Positions 25,664 to 34,572 of a stretch of 64,000 bases of DNA are shown here, one piece after another; the stretch's first letter is position 1; the number at the start of each line of letters is the position of its first letter. The DNA lies in the NCBI GenBank assembly GCA_018714445.1, contig DVNK01000005.1, forward strand, positions 1 to 64,000. The letters are read 5' to 3'. Made by a program: the position numbers and the translations under genes. Source of the stretch: Candidatus Fimadaptatus faecigallinarum (GTDB lineage Bacteria > Bacillota > Clostridia > Christensenellales > Aristaeellaceae). Below the pieces are notes generated by a model. The model was not told the origin of the DNA, searched no databases, and worked only from the letters and a program-made list of their open reading frames with translations.

Positions 25664-26248
25664 ATGTACTGCATACTGGTCGCAGGCATGCCCGCCAGCG
25701 GCAAGTCGCGCTTTGCCAAATGGCTGAGCGCGCGCCGCGCACTGCCGATGATGTCCAAAGACTCGATAAAGGAGCGGCTGTTCGACACGGTGGGCTTCGC
25801 CAACCGCGCTGAAAAGGTCAAGCTGGGCCAGGCCGCCGAGTTAGTGCTGCTGGACTTTGCCCGCACTCAGCTGGACGCAGGCCGGCCGTTCATAGTCGAA
25901 AACAATTTCGAATCAGCCAATGAGCCCGCCTGGCGCGAACTGCTTACGCGCGAAGGCTGCAAACCCATAACGGTGCGCTTTGACGGCGACCCGGCCGCCA
26001 TATACGCGCGATTCGCTGCGCGCGAACGCTCGCCCGAGCGCCATCGCGGTCACGTCGTAAACACGTGTTATCCCGAGATCACACCCACGCCCTGCACGCC
26101 GCCAGCACTTGATGCATTTTGCGCCGGAATCGAAGCGCGCGGCTTCCGGCGGTTTGCAATAGGGCAGCTGATCCAAGTTGACAGCACCATACTGTCACAA
26201 ATCGATTACGAGGCAATCGACCGGGAAATCAGCGCGGCAATTGGCTAA
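25664..26248 (+). CDS. P-loop kinase-like ATP-binding protein, second copy
   Basis: A 194-residue protein with Walker A GMPASGKSRF near the N-terminus, then LPMMSKDSIKERLFDTVGF, and FIVENNFES later. It is the same type as the protein encoded at 2566-3126, which has GCPGSGKTTL and LPLVSRDAIKE. The stop of the dehydrogenase (25652-25654) is followed at once by GGTGA, and the ATG at 25664 has correct spacing. A GTG at 25655 is less likely. Tight coupling suggests a role linked to glycerol-1-phosphate or related sugar phosphates, but that is inference. Confidence 0.72.
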   Translation: MYCILVAGMPASGKSRFAKWLSARRALPMMSKDSIKERLFDTVGFANRAEKVKLGQAAELVLLDFARTQLDAGRPFIVENNFESANEPAWRELLTREGCKPITVRFDGDPAAIYARFAARERSPERHRGHVVNTCYPEITPTPCTPPALDAFCAGIEARGFRRFAIGQLIQVDSTILSQIDYEAIDREISAAIG

Positions 26249-26340
26249 CCCCGCATGACGCTCTAATTGGACAGCCGGGTTGAGCTGCTACTACAATTCG
26301 GCATGTGGTTGCACTGCCGGACGAGGCAACCTTGTTCGAG

Positions 26341-26510
26341 GGACGGTAACGCTCAATGGACGATCAGGCCCAAGGGACGACCAAGCCCAAGGGACGATCA
26401 GGCCCAAGGGACGTTCAAGCCCAACGGACGATCAAGCCCAACGGACGATCAAGCCCAACGGACAACCAGGCCCAACGGACGACCAGGCCCAACGGACGAC
26501 CACGCTCAGC
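26341..26510. repeat. 17-bp tandem array, ten copies
   Basis: GGACGATCAGGCCCAAG and variants repeat every 17 bases from 26341 to 26510. The first and last copies are degraded. Because 17 is not a multiple of three, all three forward frames stay open through the array and read similar 17-residue cycles (for example DDQAQRTIKPNGRSSPT). None has a convincing ribosome binding site. The array lies between the convergent P-loop kinase and inositol-phosphatase genes. Confidence 0.95.
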
Positions 26511-26827
26511 GGCAAATACCCGTTGTTTTGAATCACGCCAGCATTGACGCCACCACCGGGCATTCGGCTTCCTTACTGGCTTTTTGCACAACTTGGCAAC
26601 ATAGTCGCTGGCACCGGGAGTGTTACACATATTGGTTCCGGCAACTATGACTGCATGACCAATACCTGTTGGCATTGAGCTGTTCATTGGCTTTTGCACC
26701 GCACTGCCGGGCACGGACATGTGCGCAGGTCATGGCTGCCCCATTGAGCATAAATTGCCTGCTTCGCATCATACTTCCCGTGCGCGGGCCGATTCAAACG
26801 TGAACATTGGCTCCATATGACGCAAAT
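26511..26827. other. Intergenic stretch without recognised content
   Basis: About 320 bases of mixed composition, with somewhat lower GC than the genes, between the 17-bp array and the terminator at 26828. I see no gene, hairpin or repeat that I can defend. Confidence 0.4.
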
Positions 26828-26865
26828 GCGCACCGGTTGCCGCCTGATAGCAGCATCCGGTGCGC
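26828..26865 (-). terminator. Hairpin terminator of the inositol-phosphatase gene
   Basis: A nine-base perfect stem (GCGCACCGG/CCGGTGCGC) lies 23 bases after the stop. Only a short T-run follows on the minus strand. Its loop contains GCCGCCTGATAGCAGC, which is identical to a stretch within the 3' end of the gene (near 26923-26938). Confidence 0.6.
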
Positions 26866-26888
26866 AAAATCATTATATCGCCGATGCG

Positions 26889-27674
26889 TCACACGCCATG
26901 CCGCATCAGCACGTCCAGCGCCGCCTGATAGCAGCGCGCGTTGGTAGCCAGCACGCAGCCCGGCACGCCAAAGTCCAACTCGTCGGCGCGCCCGTTCCGC
27001 GGCAGCGCAAACCGTCCGCCCGCCTCGCTCACTATCAGCGCGCCCGCCGCAAAATCCCACGGCGACAGTTGCAGCTCGTAGTACACATCGGCGCGCCCGC
27101 AGGCTATGTAACACAGGTCAAGCGCCGCCGAGCCTATGCGCCGCAGGTCGCCTGCGCTGAGCAGGAATTCACACGCTATGTCCAGCGTGCGCCGCGCCAG
27201 CGCCGGATTGTATGGCGATGTGCCTATGCCGACCATCGCGCGTTCCAGCGGCACATCCGATACGCGTATCTCATGTCCGTTCAGCCGCGCGCCGCCACCC
27301 AGCGTCGCCGTGAACAGTTCGTCTCGATACGGGTCATATATCAGTCCCAGCACCGGCCGCCGCTCGCGCAACAGCGCTATCGATATGGCTGAGCACTGCC
27401 GGCTGCGCATGAAGTTCAGCGTGCCGTCTATCGGATCGATTATGAACGTCGGCGCAGCGCTCAGGCGCTGATTATCCTGCTCCTCGGCCAGGAATTCCGC
27501 GTCCGGCACCAGCGCGTGCAGCCGCTCTATCAACAGCTTTTGCACCTGCACGTCCGCGTCGGTCACGTAGTTGTAATGGCCTTCCTTGGCATGCGCCGGC
27601 GAGTTGCCGGCTTTAAGCATGATTTGCGCGGCTTCACGCGCTGTCGCCTCTATATCCGCAAGCAGTCTGTCCAT
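26889..27674 (-). CDS. Inositol-1-monophosphatase family protein
   Basis: A 261-residue Mg-dependent phosphatase of the SuhB/IMPase family. The metal-binding motifs are all visible: LAEEQ in place of the usual G-E-E, FIIDPIDGTLNF (about 97-108) and LSPWDFAAGALIVSEAGG (about 208-225). The likely substrate is myo-inositol phosphate or another sugar phosphate. The family also includes CysQ-like and FBPase-like members, so the exact substrate is open. GGAAGGAAG precedes the ATG at 27674 and a strong promoter lies at 27710-27738. It is divergent from the LCP gene. Confidence 0.88.
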   Translation of the reverse strand: MDRLLADIEATAREAAQIMLKAGNSPAHAKEGHYNYVTDADVQVQKLLIERLHALVPDAEFLAEEQDNQRLSAAPTFIIDPIDGTLNFMRSRQCSAISIALLRERRPVLGLIYDPYRDELFTATLGGGARLNGHEIRVSDVPLERAMVGIGTSPYNPALARRTLDIACEFLLSAGDLRRIGSAALDLCYIACGRADVYYELQLSPWDFAAGALIVSEAGGRFALPRNGRADELDFGVPGCVLATNARCYQAALDVLMRHGV

Positions 27675-27709
27675 AGCTACTTCCTTCCCGCAGCAGTTTA
27701 TTTACATAA

Positions 27710-27738
27710 ATTATAGACTGTTTTTGTAATTCTGTAAA
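27710..27738 (-). promoter_or_regulatory. sigma-A promoter of the inositol-phosphatase gene
   Basis: Minus strand: TTTACA (27733-27738), 17-base spacer, TATAAT (27710-27715). Confidence 0.8.
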
Positions 27739-27889
27739 CCCGTATTCCATTTTTTTACTGTATTGACGAAAAAGTTCGCGTCATGCTGCTAATTTGCCGC
27801 GGATATGCAACTAATATGCGACAGCTTTCGTCAAATCGACACATACTCCGTGATGATATTCGAGCGACTGTTCTGTAAGAGGTGTTACG

Positions 27890-28987
27890 ATGAACCGGAA
27901 TATACTCAAGGGCGCACTGGCGACCATGCTGTGTGCGCTGATGATGGTCACCGCCATCTTTGGTGCGGCACTCGCCGAGGACTCGACAACTGTGACCGAA
28001 CCCACAAACAGCGGCATGCCCGAGGACAATCCGCTGACCAGCGAAAACAGCATAAACAACCTCGACGAGATAGCCCGCACGTTGGGCCTCACCGACGAGG
28101 AACGCGAACTGCTGACCGAACTCGACCCGTCCGAACAGGTCATAATACAGGACGGCGATCTGTCGATACGCGAAGGTCTGGGCGAAGGCTGGCGCAACAT
28201 ACTGCTGCTGGGCAACGACTCCCGCTCGCTGGACGACAACGGCCGCACCGACACGATGATAATCGCGTCGATCAATCAGCAGACCGGCGAGATCAAGCTG
28301 ACCTCGATAATGCGCGATATGCTGGTCAGCATACCCGGTAAGTCCGCCAAAAACAAGATCAACGCCGCCTACCGCTTTGGCGGCCCCAACCTGGCGATGA
28401 AAACCGTCAATGAGGCGTTCGACATGAACATCAGCGAATACGTCGTCGTCAACCTGGCCAACTTCGCCGAAATCATCGACTCAATTGGCGGCATCGACAT
28501 GGATGTCACATATGATGAGATGCTTCATGTGAACAACATACTCAACTACTACAAGGAGGATGCCGAAAAGAACGGCCTCGCCGAGGGCAAGGACTTCAGC
28601 GAACTCGACCAGTATGGCGAGAATATCCACCTGACCGGGCAGCAGGCCCTTGCCTACTCCCGCATCCGCAAACTGGACACCGACTACAAGCGCACCGAAC
28701 GTCAGCGCGACGTGCTGGTGGCCATAGCCAATAAGCTGTCCACTCAGTCGGTTGCTGAATTGATGGTCACCGCGCTGAACCTGTGGAACAACGTGCGCAC
28801 TAACCTGCCGTTCTTTGACGCGGTCCAGCTGGGCATAAAGGGCGCCAGCGCGATATCGGGCGGCGTTGAGCAGTTCCGCATTCCCGCCGACGGCACGTTC
28901 GACAGCGGCACCTACGATGGCCGCTGGGAGATCCACCCCAATTTCAGCAAGAACATAGATTTGCTGCACGAGTTCATATACGGTTGA
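27890..28987 (+). CDS. LytR-CpsA-Psr (LCP) family cell-wall polymer transferase
   Basis: A 365-residue exported enzyme. LCP proteins attach teichoic acid, capsule or other glycopolymers from undecaprenyl-phosphate carriers to peptidoglycan. The N-terminus has one signal or anchor helix (LATMLCALMMVTAIFGAALA). The LCP core begins with WRNILLLGNDSRSLDDNGRTDTMIIASI, which has the Arg and Asp residues that bind the pyrophosphate, then LTSIMRDMLVSIPG, NEAFDMNISEYVVVNL, GIDMDV and YSRIRKLDTDYKRTERQR, with further catalytic Arg residues. AGAGGTG precedes the ATG. The region between signal and core (about 31-95) is acidic and probably flexible. Confidence 0.92.
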   Translation: MNRNILKGALATMLCALMMVTAIFGAALAEDSTTVTEPTNSGMPEDNPLTSENSINNLDEIARTLGLTDEERELLTELDPSEQVIIQDGDLSIREGLGEGWRNILLLGNDSRSLDDNGRTDTMIIASINQQTGEIKLTSIMRDMLVSIPGKSAKNKINAAYRFGGPNLAMKTVNEAFDMNISEYVVVNLANFAEIIDSIGGIDMDVTYDEMLHVNNILNYYKEDAEKNGLAEGKDFSELDQYGENIHLTGQQALAYSRIRKLDTDYKRTERQRDVLVAIANKLSTQSVAELMVTALNLWNNVRTNLPFFDAVQLGIKGASAISGGVEQFRIPADGTFDSGTYDGRWEIHPNFSKNIDLLHEFIYG

Positions 28988-29001
28988 GTTCCCACAAAAA
29001 T

Positions 29002-29042
29002 TGCCGCGCGCCTGTAAATGTTCAGGCGCGCGGCAGTTTTTT
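29002..29042. terminator. Bidirectional intrinsic terminator between LCP and FAD oxidoreductase genes
   Basis: A 13-base perfect stem (TGCCGCGCGCCTG and complement) closes an eight-base loop, with GTTTTTT on the right and a T-run on the minus strand to the left. It serves both convergent genes. Confidence 0.9.
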
Positions 29043-29068
29043 GTATATATAAGGCGAATGTCGCGCAG

Positions 29069-30331
29069 TTAGATATGATCGGACGCCACATGTTCGCCCG
29101 CGTCGGGGCCGGCGGGCAACAGCGCGTCGTCAAAGTGTATCATCAGGCCTGCATCATTGAGCGCGCGCTGCAATCTGCAAATGTCGACATCGGCAACTCC
29201 GCAGTGCTGCTCCAACGCATGCGCCGCAGCCTGACCGGCGGCCTGACCCGTCACAATCGCCGGCGGTATCACGCGCAGCACATCCCATGCATATTCACGC
29301 GCACTTGCCGAGCGCCCGGCCGTAATCAAATTCGGCCAGTCGCGCCGCGCAATGCAGCGCAACGGCACCTCGAACAGATAGTCGCGCCTGTCAAAGTCGC
29401 AGATTGCACCTATCGAATCGTCAAAGTGACGGTATGCATCCTCGGGCGCAAGTACATAGTCGCCGTCAAGCCGACGCGTCGTGCGGAACTGCGGCATGCC
29501 CGGCAGCTGCACTACGTCGCGCTCAGCGCGCTGCGCCTCATCGAGTTGAGCCAGCAGCAGCCGATGGTTATCGATTATGTACCGTGTGATCTCGTGCGCG
29601 TCGACTCCGCCGATCAACGGCATCCCTTCGGGATGACCGCCGCCATACAGATTGGCATGACCGCCCGATATGCCATATAATGCATCCTGTATGCGACCGG
29701 ACTGCGCCGCACGGCGGCAGTGCTCGATATCTATCGCCGTGCCCAGATATGTAAAGTAGTTGCCACCCTGCACAGTGGGTACGCCTGCGCGCTGCAGCAG
29801 GTCGGCGTCGCCGGTCGCGTCTATCACAACGCCCGCGCCATAGAATTCGCGTCCACCCTTGCTCTCCACGACCACTCCCTCGCACCGCTGTTGCGCCATG
29901 ACCGGCCGCACCGCCAGCGCGTCGTAAAGCAGCTCTATGCCTTCGTCATCCAGCAACGCGCTGAGCTCCAGTGCAAATATATTCGCTGAGAACCGCGTCG
30001 CATAGCGCTCGCGCGAGTCGGGCGCCGGACCGCCGTCGCGCCAGCAATCAGGCAAGGTGTCAAACCCGCGCCGTATCGCCAGCCGCATCAGCTCCTCGCA
30101 CATGCCGCCGATTATCGGTACGCCGCGCCCATTGCACATGGGCACAAAGTAGTTTATCAACCCAAGCGTTGCCAAGCCGCCCAACATTAGACTCTTTTCA
30201 ATCAGCAACACACTGCATCCCGCGCGTCGCGCTGCCAGTGCCGCCGCGATGCCCGCAACGCCGCCGCCCGCAACTATGACATCGTACTCGCCCACGACCG
30301 GCGTCTGTTCCCGCTCCTCTATGTAGCGCAT
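29069..30331 (-). CDS. FAD-dependent oxidoreductase (FAD_oxidored family)
   Basis: A 420-residue flavoprotein. Near the N-terminus is the dinucleotide-binding motif YDVIVAGGGVAGIAAALAARRAG, then LLIEKSLMLGGLAT, which is typical of the FAD_oxidored family often found near carbohydrate genes. Later it has VVIDATGDADLLQRAGVP and, near the C-terminus, NLITAGRSASAREYAWDVLRVIPPAIVTGQAAGQAAA, the second FAD-contacting region. Substrate unknown. A frame extends upstream to 30421, but AAGGAGG at 30341-30347 fixes the ATG at 30331, and the promoter at 30393-30421 overlaps that extension. Confidence 0.85.
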   Translation of the reverse strand: MRYIEEREQTPVVGEYDVIVAGGGVAGIAAALAARRAGCSVLLIEKSLMLGGLATLGLINYFVPMCNGRGVPIIGGMCEELMRLAIRRGFDTLPDCWRDGGPAPDSRERYATRFSANIFALELSALLDDEGIELLYDALAVRPVMAQQRCEGVVVESKGGREFYGAGVVIDATGDADLLQRAGVPTVQGGNYFTYLGTAIDIEHCRRAAQSGRIQDALYGISGGHANLYGGGHPEGMPLIGGVDAHEITRYIIDNHRLLLAQLDEAQRAERDVVQLPGMPQFRTTRRLDGDYVLAPEDAYRHFDDSIGAICDFDRRDYLFEVPLRCIARRDWPNLITAGRSASAREYAWDVLRVIPPAIVTGQAAGQAAAHALEQHCGVADVDICRLQRALNDAGLMIHFDDALLPAGPDAGEHVASDHI

Positions 30332-30392
30332 GTGGTCCGTCCTCCTTGGCATGTTAATAAGTGGCCCTGCCAAACACCTCTTTCTTCCATAT

Positions 30393-30421
30393 ATTATACG
30401 ATCACGTTGCCCGGTTTGCAA
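30393..30421 (-). promoter_or_regulatory. sigma-A promoter of the FAD oxidoreductase gene
   Basis: Minus strand: TTGCAA (30416-30421), 17-base spacer, TATAAT (30393-30398). Confidence 0.8.
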
Positions 30422-30463
30422 GCCTGCATCGGCCGTTTACTTATAAGCATTGCGCCGGCCATC

Positions 30464-30499
30464 AAAAAAACCGGGCGCAGCATTCCGCCTGCACCCGGT
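30464..30499 (-). terminator. Intrinsic terminator of the sugar operon
   Basis: Minus strand: ACCGGGTGCAG pairs with CTGCGCCCGGT around a short loop and is followed by seven T residues (30464-30470), 26 bases after the GH2 stop codon. Confidence 0.9.
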
Positions 30500-30524
30500 A
30501 AGTATTTGAGGTTTATCGCCTGAA

Positions 30525-32819
30525 TCAGCGCTGCTCCAGCTCAACACACGCCCGCAGTCCCGAACGCGTATGCGCATACAGCGTCACGGCGCCCGCCGTC
30601 TCGCCCGCGCGCACATACACTATCGCACGGCCGTCGCGCGTCGCACGGTGGTTCTCCGCATATGGAGTCAGGTCATCCGGTGCGCCGTTCTCTATGCCGA
30701 TTATGCGCGCATCGCCCACCAGCTGGTATGTCACACATTCGTCATAGGCCGCAGCTACATTGCCCTGCTCATCGCGCAGCGTGACCTCTATCTGTGCCAG
30801 ATCCTGCCCATCGGCATGCAGCGCGCGCTTATCGGAGGTCAGCTCGATAGCAGTCGCCACGCCGGTGCTGACCAGCACGTCTTCGGCGCCGTCTACCCTG
30901 GCGCGCAGCTCGCCCGGCGCATAGGGCACCTGCCACTTGGCGCAGCAGCCGTTGTCCAGTCCGGCCTCATGCACGCCCAGCGACTCGCCATTGAGCAGCA
31001 GCTCAACGCGCGGCGCATTGGTATACACGCTGACGGTCTGATGCACGCCCGGCTCGCCCGCCCATACAAAGCGCTCGTCATACGGGCCATGGCCGTGGCC
31101 TACCGCGATCTTGGCAAACGGCTCATCCGACCAGAGCGCCTTGCGCTGGTAGTATATCGGTTTTTCATAGCCCGCCAGCGTCAGCAGACCCGCCTGCGAT
31201 ATGCGCAACGGCCAACCGAGGCACTCGCCCAGGAAGTCCACACCAGTCCACAGGAACTGACCGCAGATGTAGTCGTGATCCGACACCGCGCGCCATGCTT
31301 CTATGCTGTGGCCGTTTTCACTGCCATAGATCACGCGGCCCGGATATTTGGCGTGATCCTCCTCATAGAACTGCTCCTTGTAGTTGTAACCCGCCGCGTC
31401 CAGCACCTCGGCATAACCGGTGCGATTGGACAGCTCCGGGAAGGACAGCGCACTGGTCACCAGGCGCGTCGTATCCACCGCATGCACTATGTCGGTCAGC
31501 TCGCGCGCTATGACTGCCAGCCGGCCTGCATCGGGCTTGCGCGGGTCATACCGGCGCTCCGCCGCGGGCTTGTTGGCATCGTTGTTGCCCAGCACCTCGT
31601 CAAACAGCGGCGTGACATACGGATCGTTCGGATAGTCGATCTCGTTGCCTATGCTCCAGAGTATTATTGAAGGATGATTGCGGTCGCGCTTTACCATGCC
31701 TTCCAAATCCGCCTTGTGCCAGAGCGGGAAATCCTCGGCATAGCCAAACCGCTTGGGCGGGTACACATTGTGGCCCTGCCACCACTTGTTCTTGGAGCCT
31801 TCCCACTCGTCGAACGCCTCGTCCATTACCATGAAGCCCATCTCGTCGCACAGGTCGAGCAGACCCGTGTCCGGCGGATTGTGCGCAGTGCGCACCGCGT
31901 TGCAGCCCATGGCCTTGAGCTTGCTCAGCCTGCGCGCCCACACTCCGCGCGGTACCGCCGCGCCCAGCGCGCCCGCATCATGATGCACGCACACGCCCTT
32001 GAGCTTGACGTTCTGGCCATTTATGAAGAAGCCCTTATCCGCATCAAACAGTATGGTGCGTATGCCAAAGCGCACCTGCTGCTCGTCGGTGACCTCGCCG
32101 CCAGCCAGCACCGCTGCGCGCAACGTGTACAGGTTCGGCGAATCGGGACTCCACAGCGCCGGCGCCTTGACAGTCAGCAGCGCCTCACCGCTCTCGCCCT
32201 GCGCCTCAGCAGTCGCCACTACAACGTCCTGAGCGTCGACTATCTCAAAGCGCGCGCCTTCGCCGCCCAGCGTCTCGTAGGCAACCTTGACCAGCGCTTC
32301 GCTGGCGTCGGCGCGCTCGGTGGTCACGAATATGCCATCAGTCGCAAATGCCCGCATGTCGCTAATCTCAAGCGTGACATCGCGATATATGCCGCTGCCG
32401 GTAAACCAGCGCGAGTCCGCCACTTCATTGTGCTCGACGCGCACGCAGACCACGTTCTCGCCCGGATGCACAAACGCGCTCACGTCAAACGTAAACGTCG
32501 AATAGCCATACGCACGCTGTCCCAGATAATTGCTGTTTACCCATACGCGCGCATGCTTGTACACGCCGCCAAACGTTATGCGCACGCGCTTGCCCGCAGC
32601 GCAATCGGGCAATTCAAAGTGCTTGCGATACCATGCGGTGCCGCCGGGCAGATAGCCGGTTCCGGAAGCATTGTGCTTGTCAAACGGATGCTCGACCGAC
32701 CAGTCGTGCGGCAACGTGACCTCGCGCCACCCCGAATCGTCAAATCCCATGAAGTCGGCGCCCGGCTCATCCCCCAGATAGAAGCGCCAGCCCAGGTTCA
32801 TGTTAACCTTGCTGCTCAT
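30525..32819 (-). CDS. Glycoside hydrolase family 2 protein (beta-galactosidase-like)
   Basis: A 764-residue cytoplasmic glycosidase with no signal peptide. The order is a jelly-roll sugar-binding domain (WRFYLGDEPGADFMGFDDSGW..., LPHDW), an Ig-like domain, a TIM barrel and a C-terminal beta domain. Barrel landmarks are GVCVHHDAGALG, RTAHNPPD, the acid/base in ILWSIGNEID (Glu 393) and the nucleophile in IYGSENGHS (Glu 501). GH2 covers galactosidase, glucuronidase and mannosidase, so beta-galactoside is only the likeliest substrate. The start at 32819 follows AAGGAG. A longer frame to 32900 runs through the intergenic hairpin. It is the last gene of the transporter operon, so it should hydrolyse the imported oligosaccharide. 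Confidence 0.88.
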   Translation of the reverse strand: MSSKVNMNLGWRFYLGDEPGADFMGFDDSGWREVTLPHDWSVEHPFDKHNASGTGYLPGGTAWYRKHFELPDCAAGKRVRITFGGVYKHARVWVNSNYLGQRAYGYSTFTFDVSAFVHPGENVVCVRVEHNEVADSRWFTGSGIYRDVTLEISDMRAFATDGIFVTTERADASEALVKVAYETLGGEGARFEIVDAQDVVVATAEAQGESGEALLTVKAPALWSPDSPNLYTLRAAVLAGGEVTDEQQVRFGIRTILFDADKGFFINGQNVKLKGVCVHHDAGALGAAVPRGVWARRLSKLKAMGCNAVRTAHNPPDTGLLDLCDEMGFMVMDEAFDEWEGSKNKWWQGHNVYPPKRFGYAEDFPLWHKADLEGMVKRDRNHPSIILWSIGNEIDYPNDPYVTPLFDEVLGNNDANKPAAERRYDPRKPDAGRLAVIARELTDIVHAVDTTRLVTSALSFPELSNRTGYAEVLDAAGYNYKEQFYEEDHAKYPGRVIYGSENGHSIEAWRAVSDHDYICGQFLWTGVDFLGECLGWPLRISQAGLLTLAGYEKPIYYQRKALWSDEPFAKIAVGHGHGPYDERFVWAGEPGVHQTVSVYTNAPRVELLLNGESLGVHEAGLDNGCCAKWQVPYAPGELRARVDGAEDVLVSTGVATAIELTSDKRALHADGQDLAQIEVTLRDEQGNVAAAYDECVTYQLVGDARIIGIENGAPDDLTPYAENHRATRDGRAIVYVRAGETAGAVTLYAHTRSGLRACVELEQR

Positions 32820-32840
32820 AAGTACTCCTTTAACATCAAA

Positions 32841-32903
32841 GGGATGCCGGGCAGACCCGGCCCCGGCCTTTCGGCCGAATGCCATCCTCATGCCAGGCAT
32901 CCC
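32841..32903 (-). other. Long stem-loop between the binding-protein and GH2 genes
   Basis: GGGATGCC at one end pairs with GGCATCCC at the other, with further GC-rich pairing inside (CCGGCC...GGCCG). There is no proper T-run. Such hairpins after solute-binding-protein genes often protect the upstream mRNA or partly stop transcription, so the binding protein is made in excess over the enzyme. Confidence 0.65.
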
Positions 32904-32934
32904 ATTTTTAAAGTATCAATCAGTTCGCGTCCGA

Positions 32935-34506
32935 TTATTCGGCAGCGGTCTCCTCGGTCGTCGCAGCGGTGTCGCCGTACACAGCGTCTATCTGGCGCTG
33001 CACTTCAGCCATGACGTTCTCGATGCCAGCGGCCTGCAGCTGAGAACGGAACTCAGCCACGAAGGACTCCGGATCCTGCGCCATGCCGAACACGATCTGC
33101 GGCATGTAGGTGTTGTACACGTTGGAGATGTTGTCGATGTACATCGAGATCTCGGGCACGGTACGGTCTATAACCAGCTGGCCATAGGGGTAGTCAGCCG
33201 CGATGGAGTCGTACTCAGCGTACAGCGCATCGATGGCTTCCCAGTCGCGATCCGCGGCGCGCAGGCCCAGATCGTCGTTGCGGCCCCACCAGAAGTTGAA
33301 GGACACGTCGTCGGTGGTGGACTCGAAGTCATCGGGACGAACGAGGTAGCCTTCCTCGTTGATGGTGTAGCTCTCGCCCTCGATGCCGTACATCATCAGG
33401 CGGTAGATCTCCTGATCGTTGCGCATGAGGTCATAGACCATCAGCGCGCGCTCGGGGCAGTCGCTCTGAGCGGCCACAGCCATAGCGCCGTGGGTTATGT
33501 TCATACGGACAATGTTCTGCATCTCTTCGCCGAAGTAGAAGAACTGCAGGTCGGAGCCGGGCTGCTCCTTCTCCATGTTGGTGCGCTCGCCGGTCCAGGT
33601 CTCGGTGTGATGCTGATGGGCGCCGGTCAGGCCTTCCTTCATCTCACCCATGGTGTCGCCGTTGTAGTTGAGCACGTCGGAGCGCCAGTAGCCAGCGTCC
33701 GCCCACTCCTTCATGGTCTTGGCATACTCGACGAACTCGTCGCCTTCCAGATAGTAACGGCTCAGCGTGTAGGGATCGTCCTTGCTCACGCCCTGGAACA
33801 ACGACACGGGCATACCGTCTATAGCGATGTTGGTGGTGTGCGAGAACTGCCAGCCGGTGGACAGCTGCGGGCTGTAGGAGGAGCCGCTTCCGCCCGCATC
33901 CCACGGTATGACGCCTTCCTTGTTGTCAACGATGTACTGGAAGTACACGCCCAGGTCTTCCCAGGAATTCACACCGTCTTCCAGGCCAGCCTCAGCCGCC
34001 CAGTCGCCGCGGTACATGAAGCCGTGGTTGATCCATTGCGCATAGTTGTCCTCGGGGATCATGTAGATCTCGCCGTTGTAGCGGCACATATCCCAGTGCT
34101 CAGCGGACACGGAAGCCCAGGTCTGCGGAGCATAGGTCTGCAGCATCTCCTCGCTCAGCGGGAGGAACGCGCCGCGCTGGCTGTTGGGCCACGCGTCGAG
34201 CCAGTCGGTCGCAGTGCCGACCAGGTCAACAGTGCCGTCCTGAGCCGCCAGCTGCAGGTTGTACTTGGTGGTGTAGTCGGTCCACTCTATCCACTGGAAC
34301 GCGAGCTCGGCGTTCACCTTTTCGGTGAGCTTCTCGTTGACCAGCGCCAGCACTTCGTTGGTGCGGTTGGTGGGTATATCGCCGGTGGCCATGTAGGTTA
34401 CGACAACGTGCTCCGAGGTGTCGATGGTAGAAGCCTCTTCAGCCATGACAGGCATGCAAGCCAGCACCATCGTCAGAGCGATGAGCAAAGCAACCAGTTT
34501 CTTCAT
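32935..34506 (-). CDS. Carbohydrate ABC transporter substrate-binding protein (LplA-like)
   Basis: A 523-residue exported binding protein of the family 1/LplA type. The N-terminus MKKLVALLIALTMVLACMPVMAEE is a signal peptide; Cys 17 in VLAC could act as a lipobox, or cleavage could follow VMA. Lipidation is needed if the protein must stay cell-bound in a Gram-positive. The mature part has YMATGDIPTNRTNEVLALVNEKL at its start and WIEWTDYTTKYNLQLAAQDG, typical of the group. AAGGAGG precedes the ATG. It is third in the operon, after both permeases. No ATPase gene is present, as is usual for families that share a common MsmK-type ATPase. Confidence 0.9.
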   Translation of the reverse strand: MKKLVALLIALTMVLACMPVMAEEASTIDTSEHVVVTYMATGDIPTNRTNEVLALVNEKLTEKVNAELAFQWIEWTDYTTKYNLQLAAQDGTVDLVGTATDWLDAWPNSQRGAFLPLSEEMLQTYAPQTWASVSAEHWDMCRYNGEIYMIPEDNYAQWINHGFMYRGDWAAEAGLEDGVNSWEDLGVYFQYIVDNKEGVIPWDAGGSGSSYSPQLSTGWQFSHTTNIAIDGMPVSLFQGVSKDDPYTLSRYYLEGDEFVEYAKTMKEWADAGYWRSDVLNYNGDTMGEMKEGLTGAHQHHTETWTGERTNMEKEQPGSDLQFFYFGEEMQNIVRMNITHGAMAVAAQSDCPERALMVYDLMRNDQEIYRLMMYGIEGESYTINEEGYLVRPDDFESTTDDVSFNFWWGRNDDLGLRAADRDWEAIDALYAEYDSIAADYPYGQLVIDRTVPEISMYIDNISNVYNTYMPQIVFGMAQDPESFVAEFRSQLQAAGIENVMAEVQRQIDAVYGDTAATTEETAAE

Positions 34507-34572
34507 CTGATTGTGCCTCCTTATTATATTCTCAACGGCAATGCCGCTGAAACCTGAATTATATTGGGGCTA

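Noticed and set aside
26267-26650. Three overlapping short repeat proteins over the 17-bp array
   Set aside because: All frames are open only because the period is 17; no start has a convincing ribosome binding site or a promoter.
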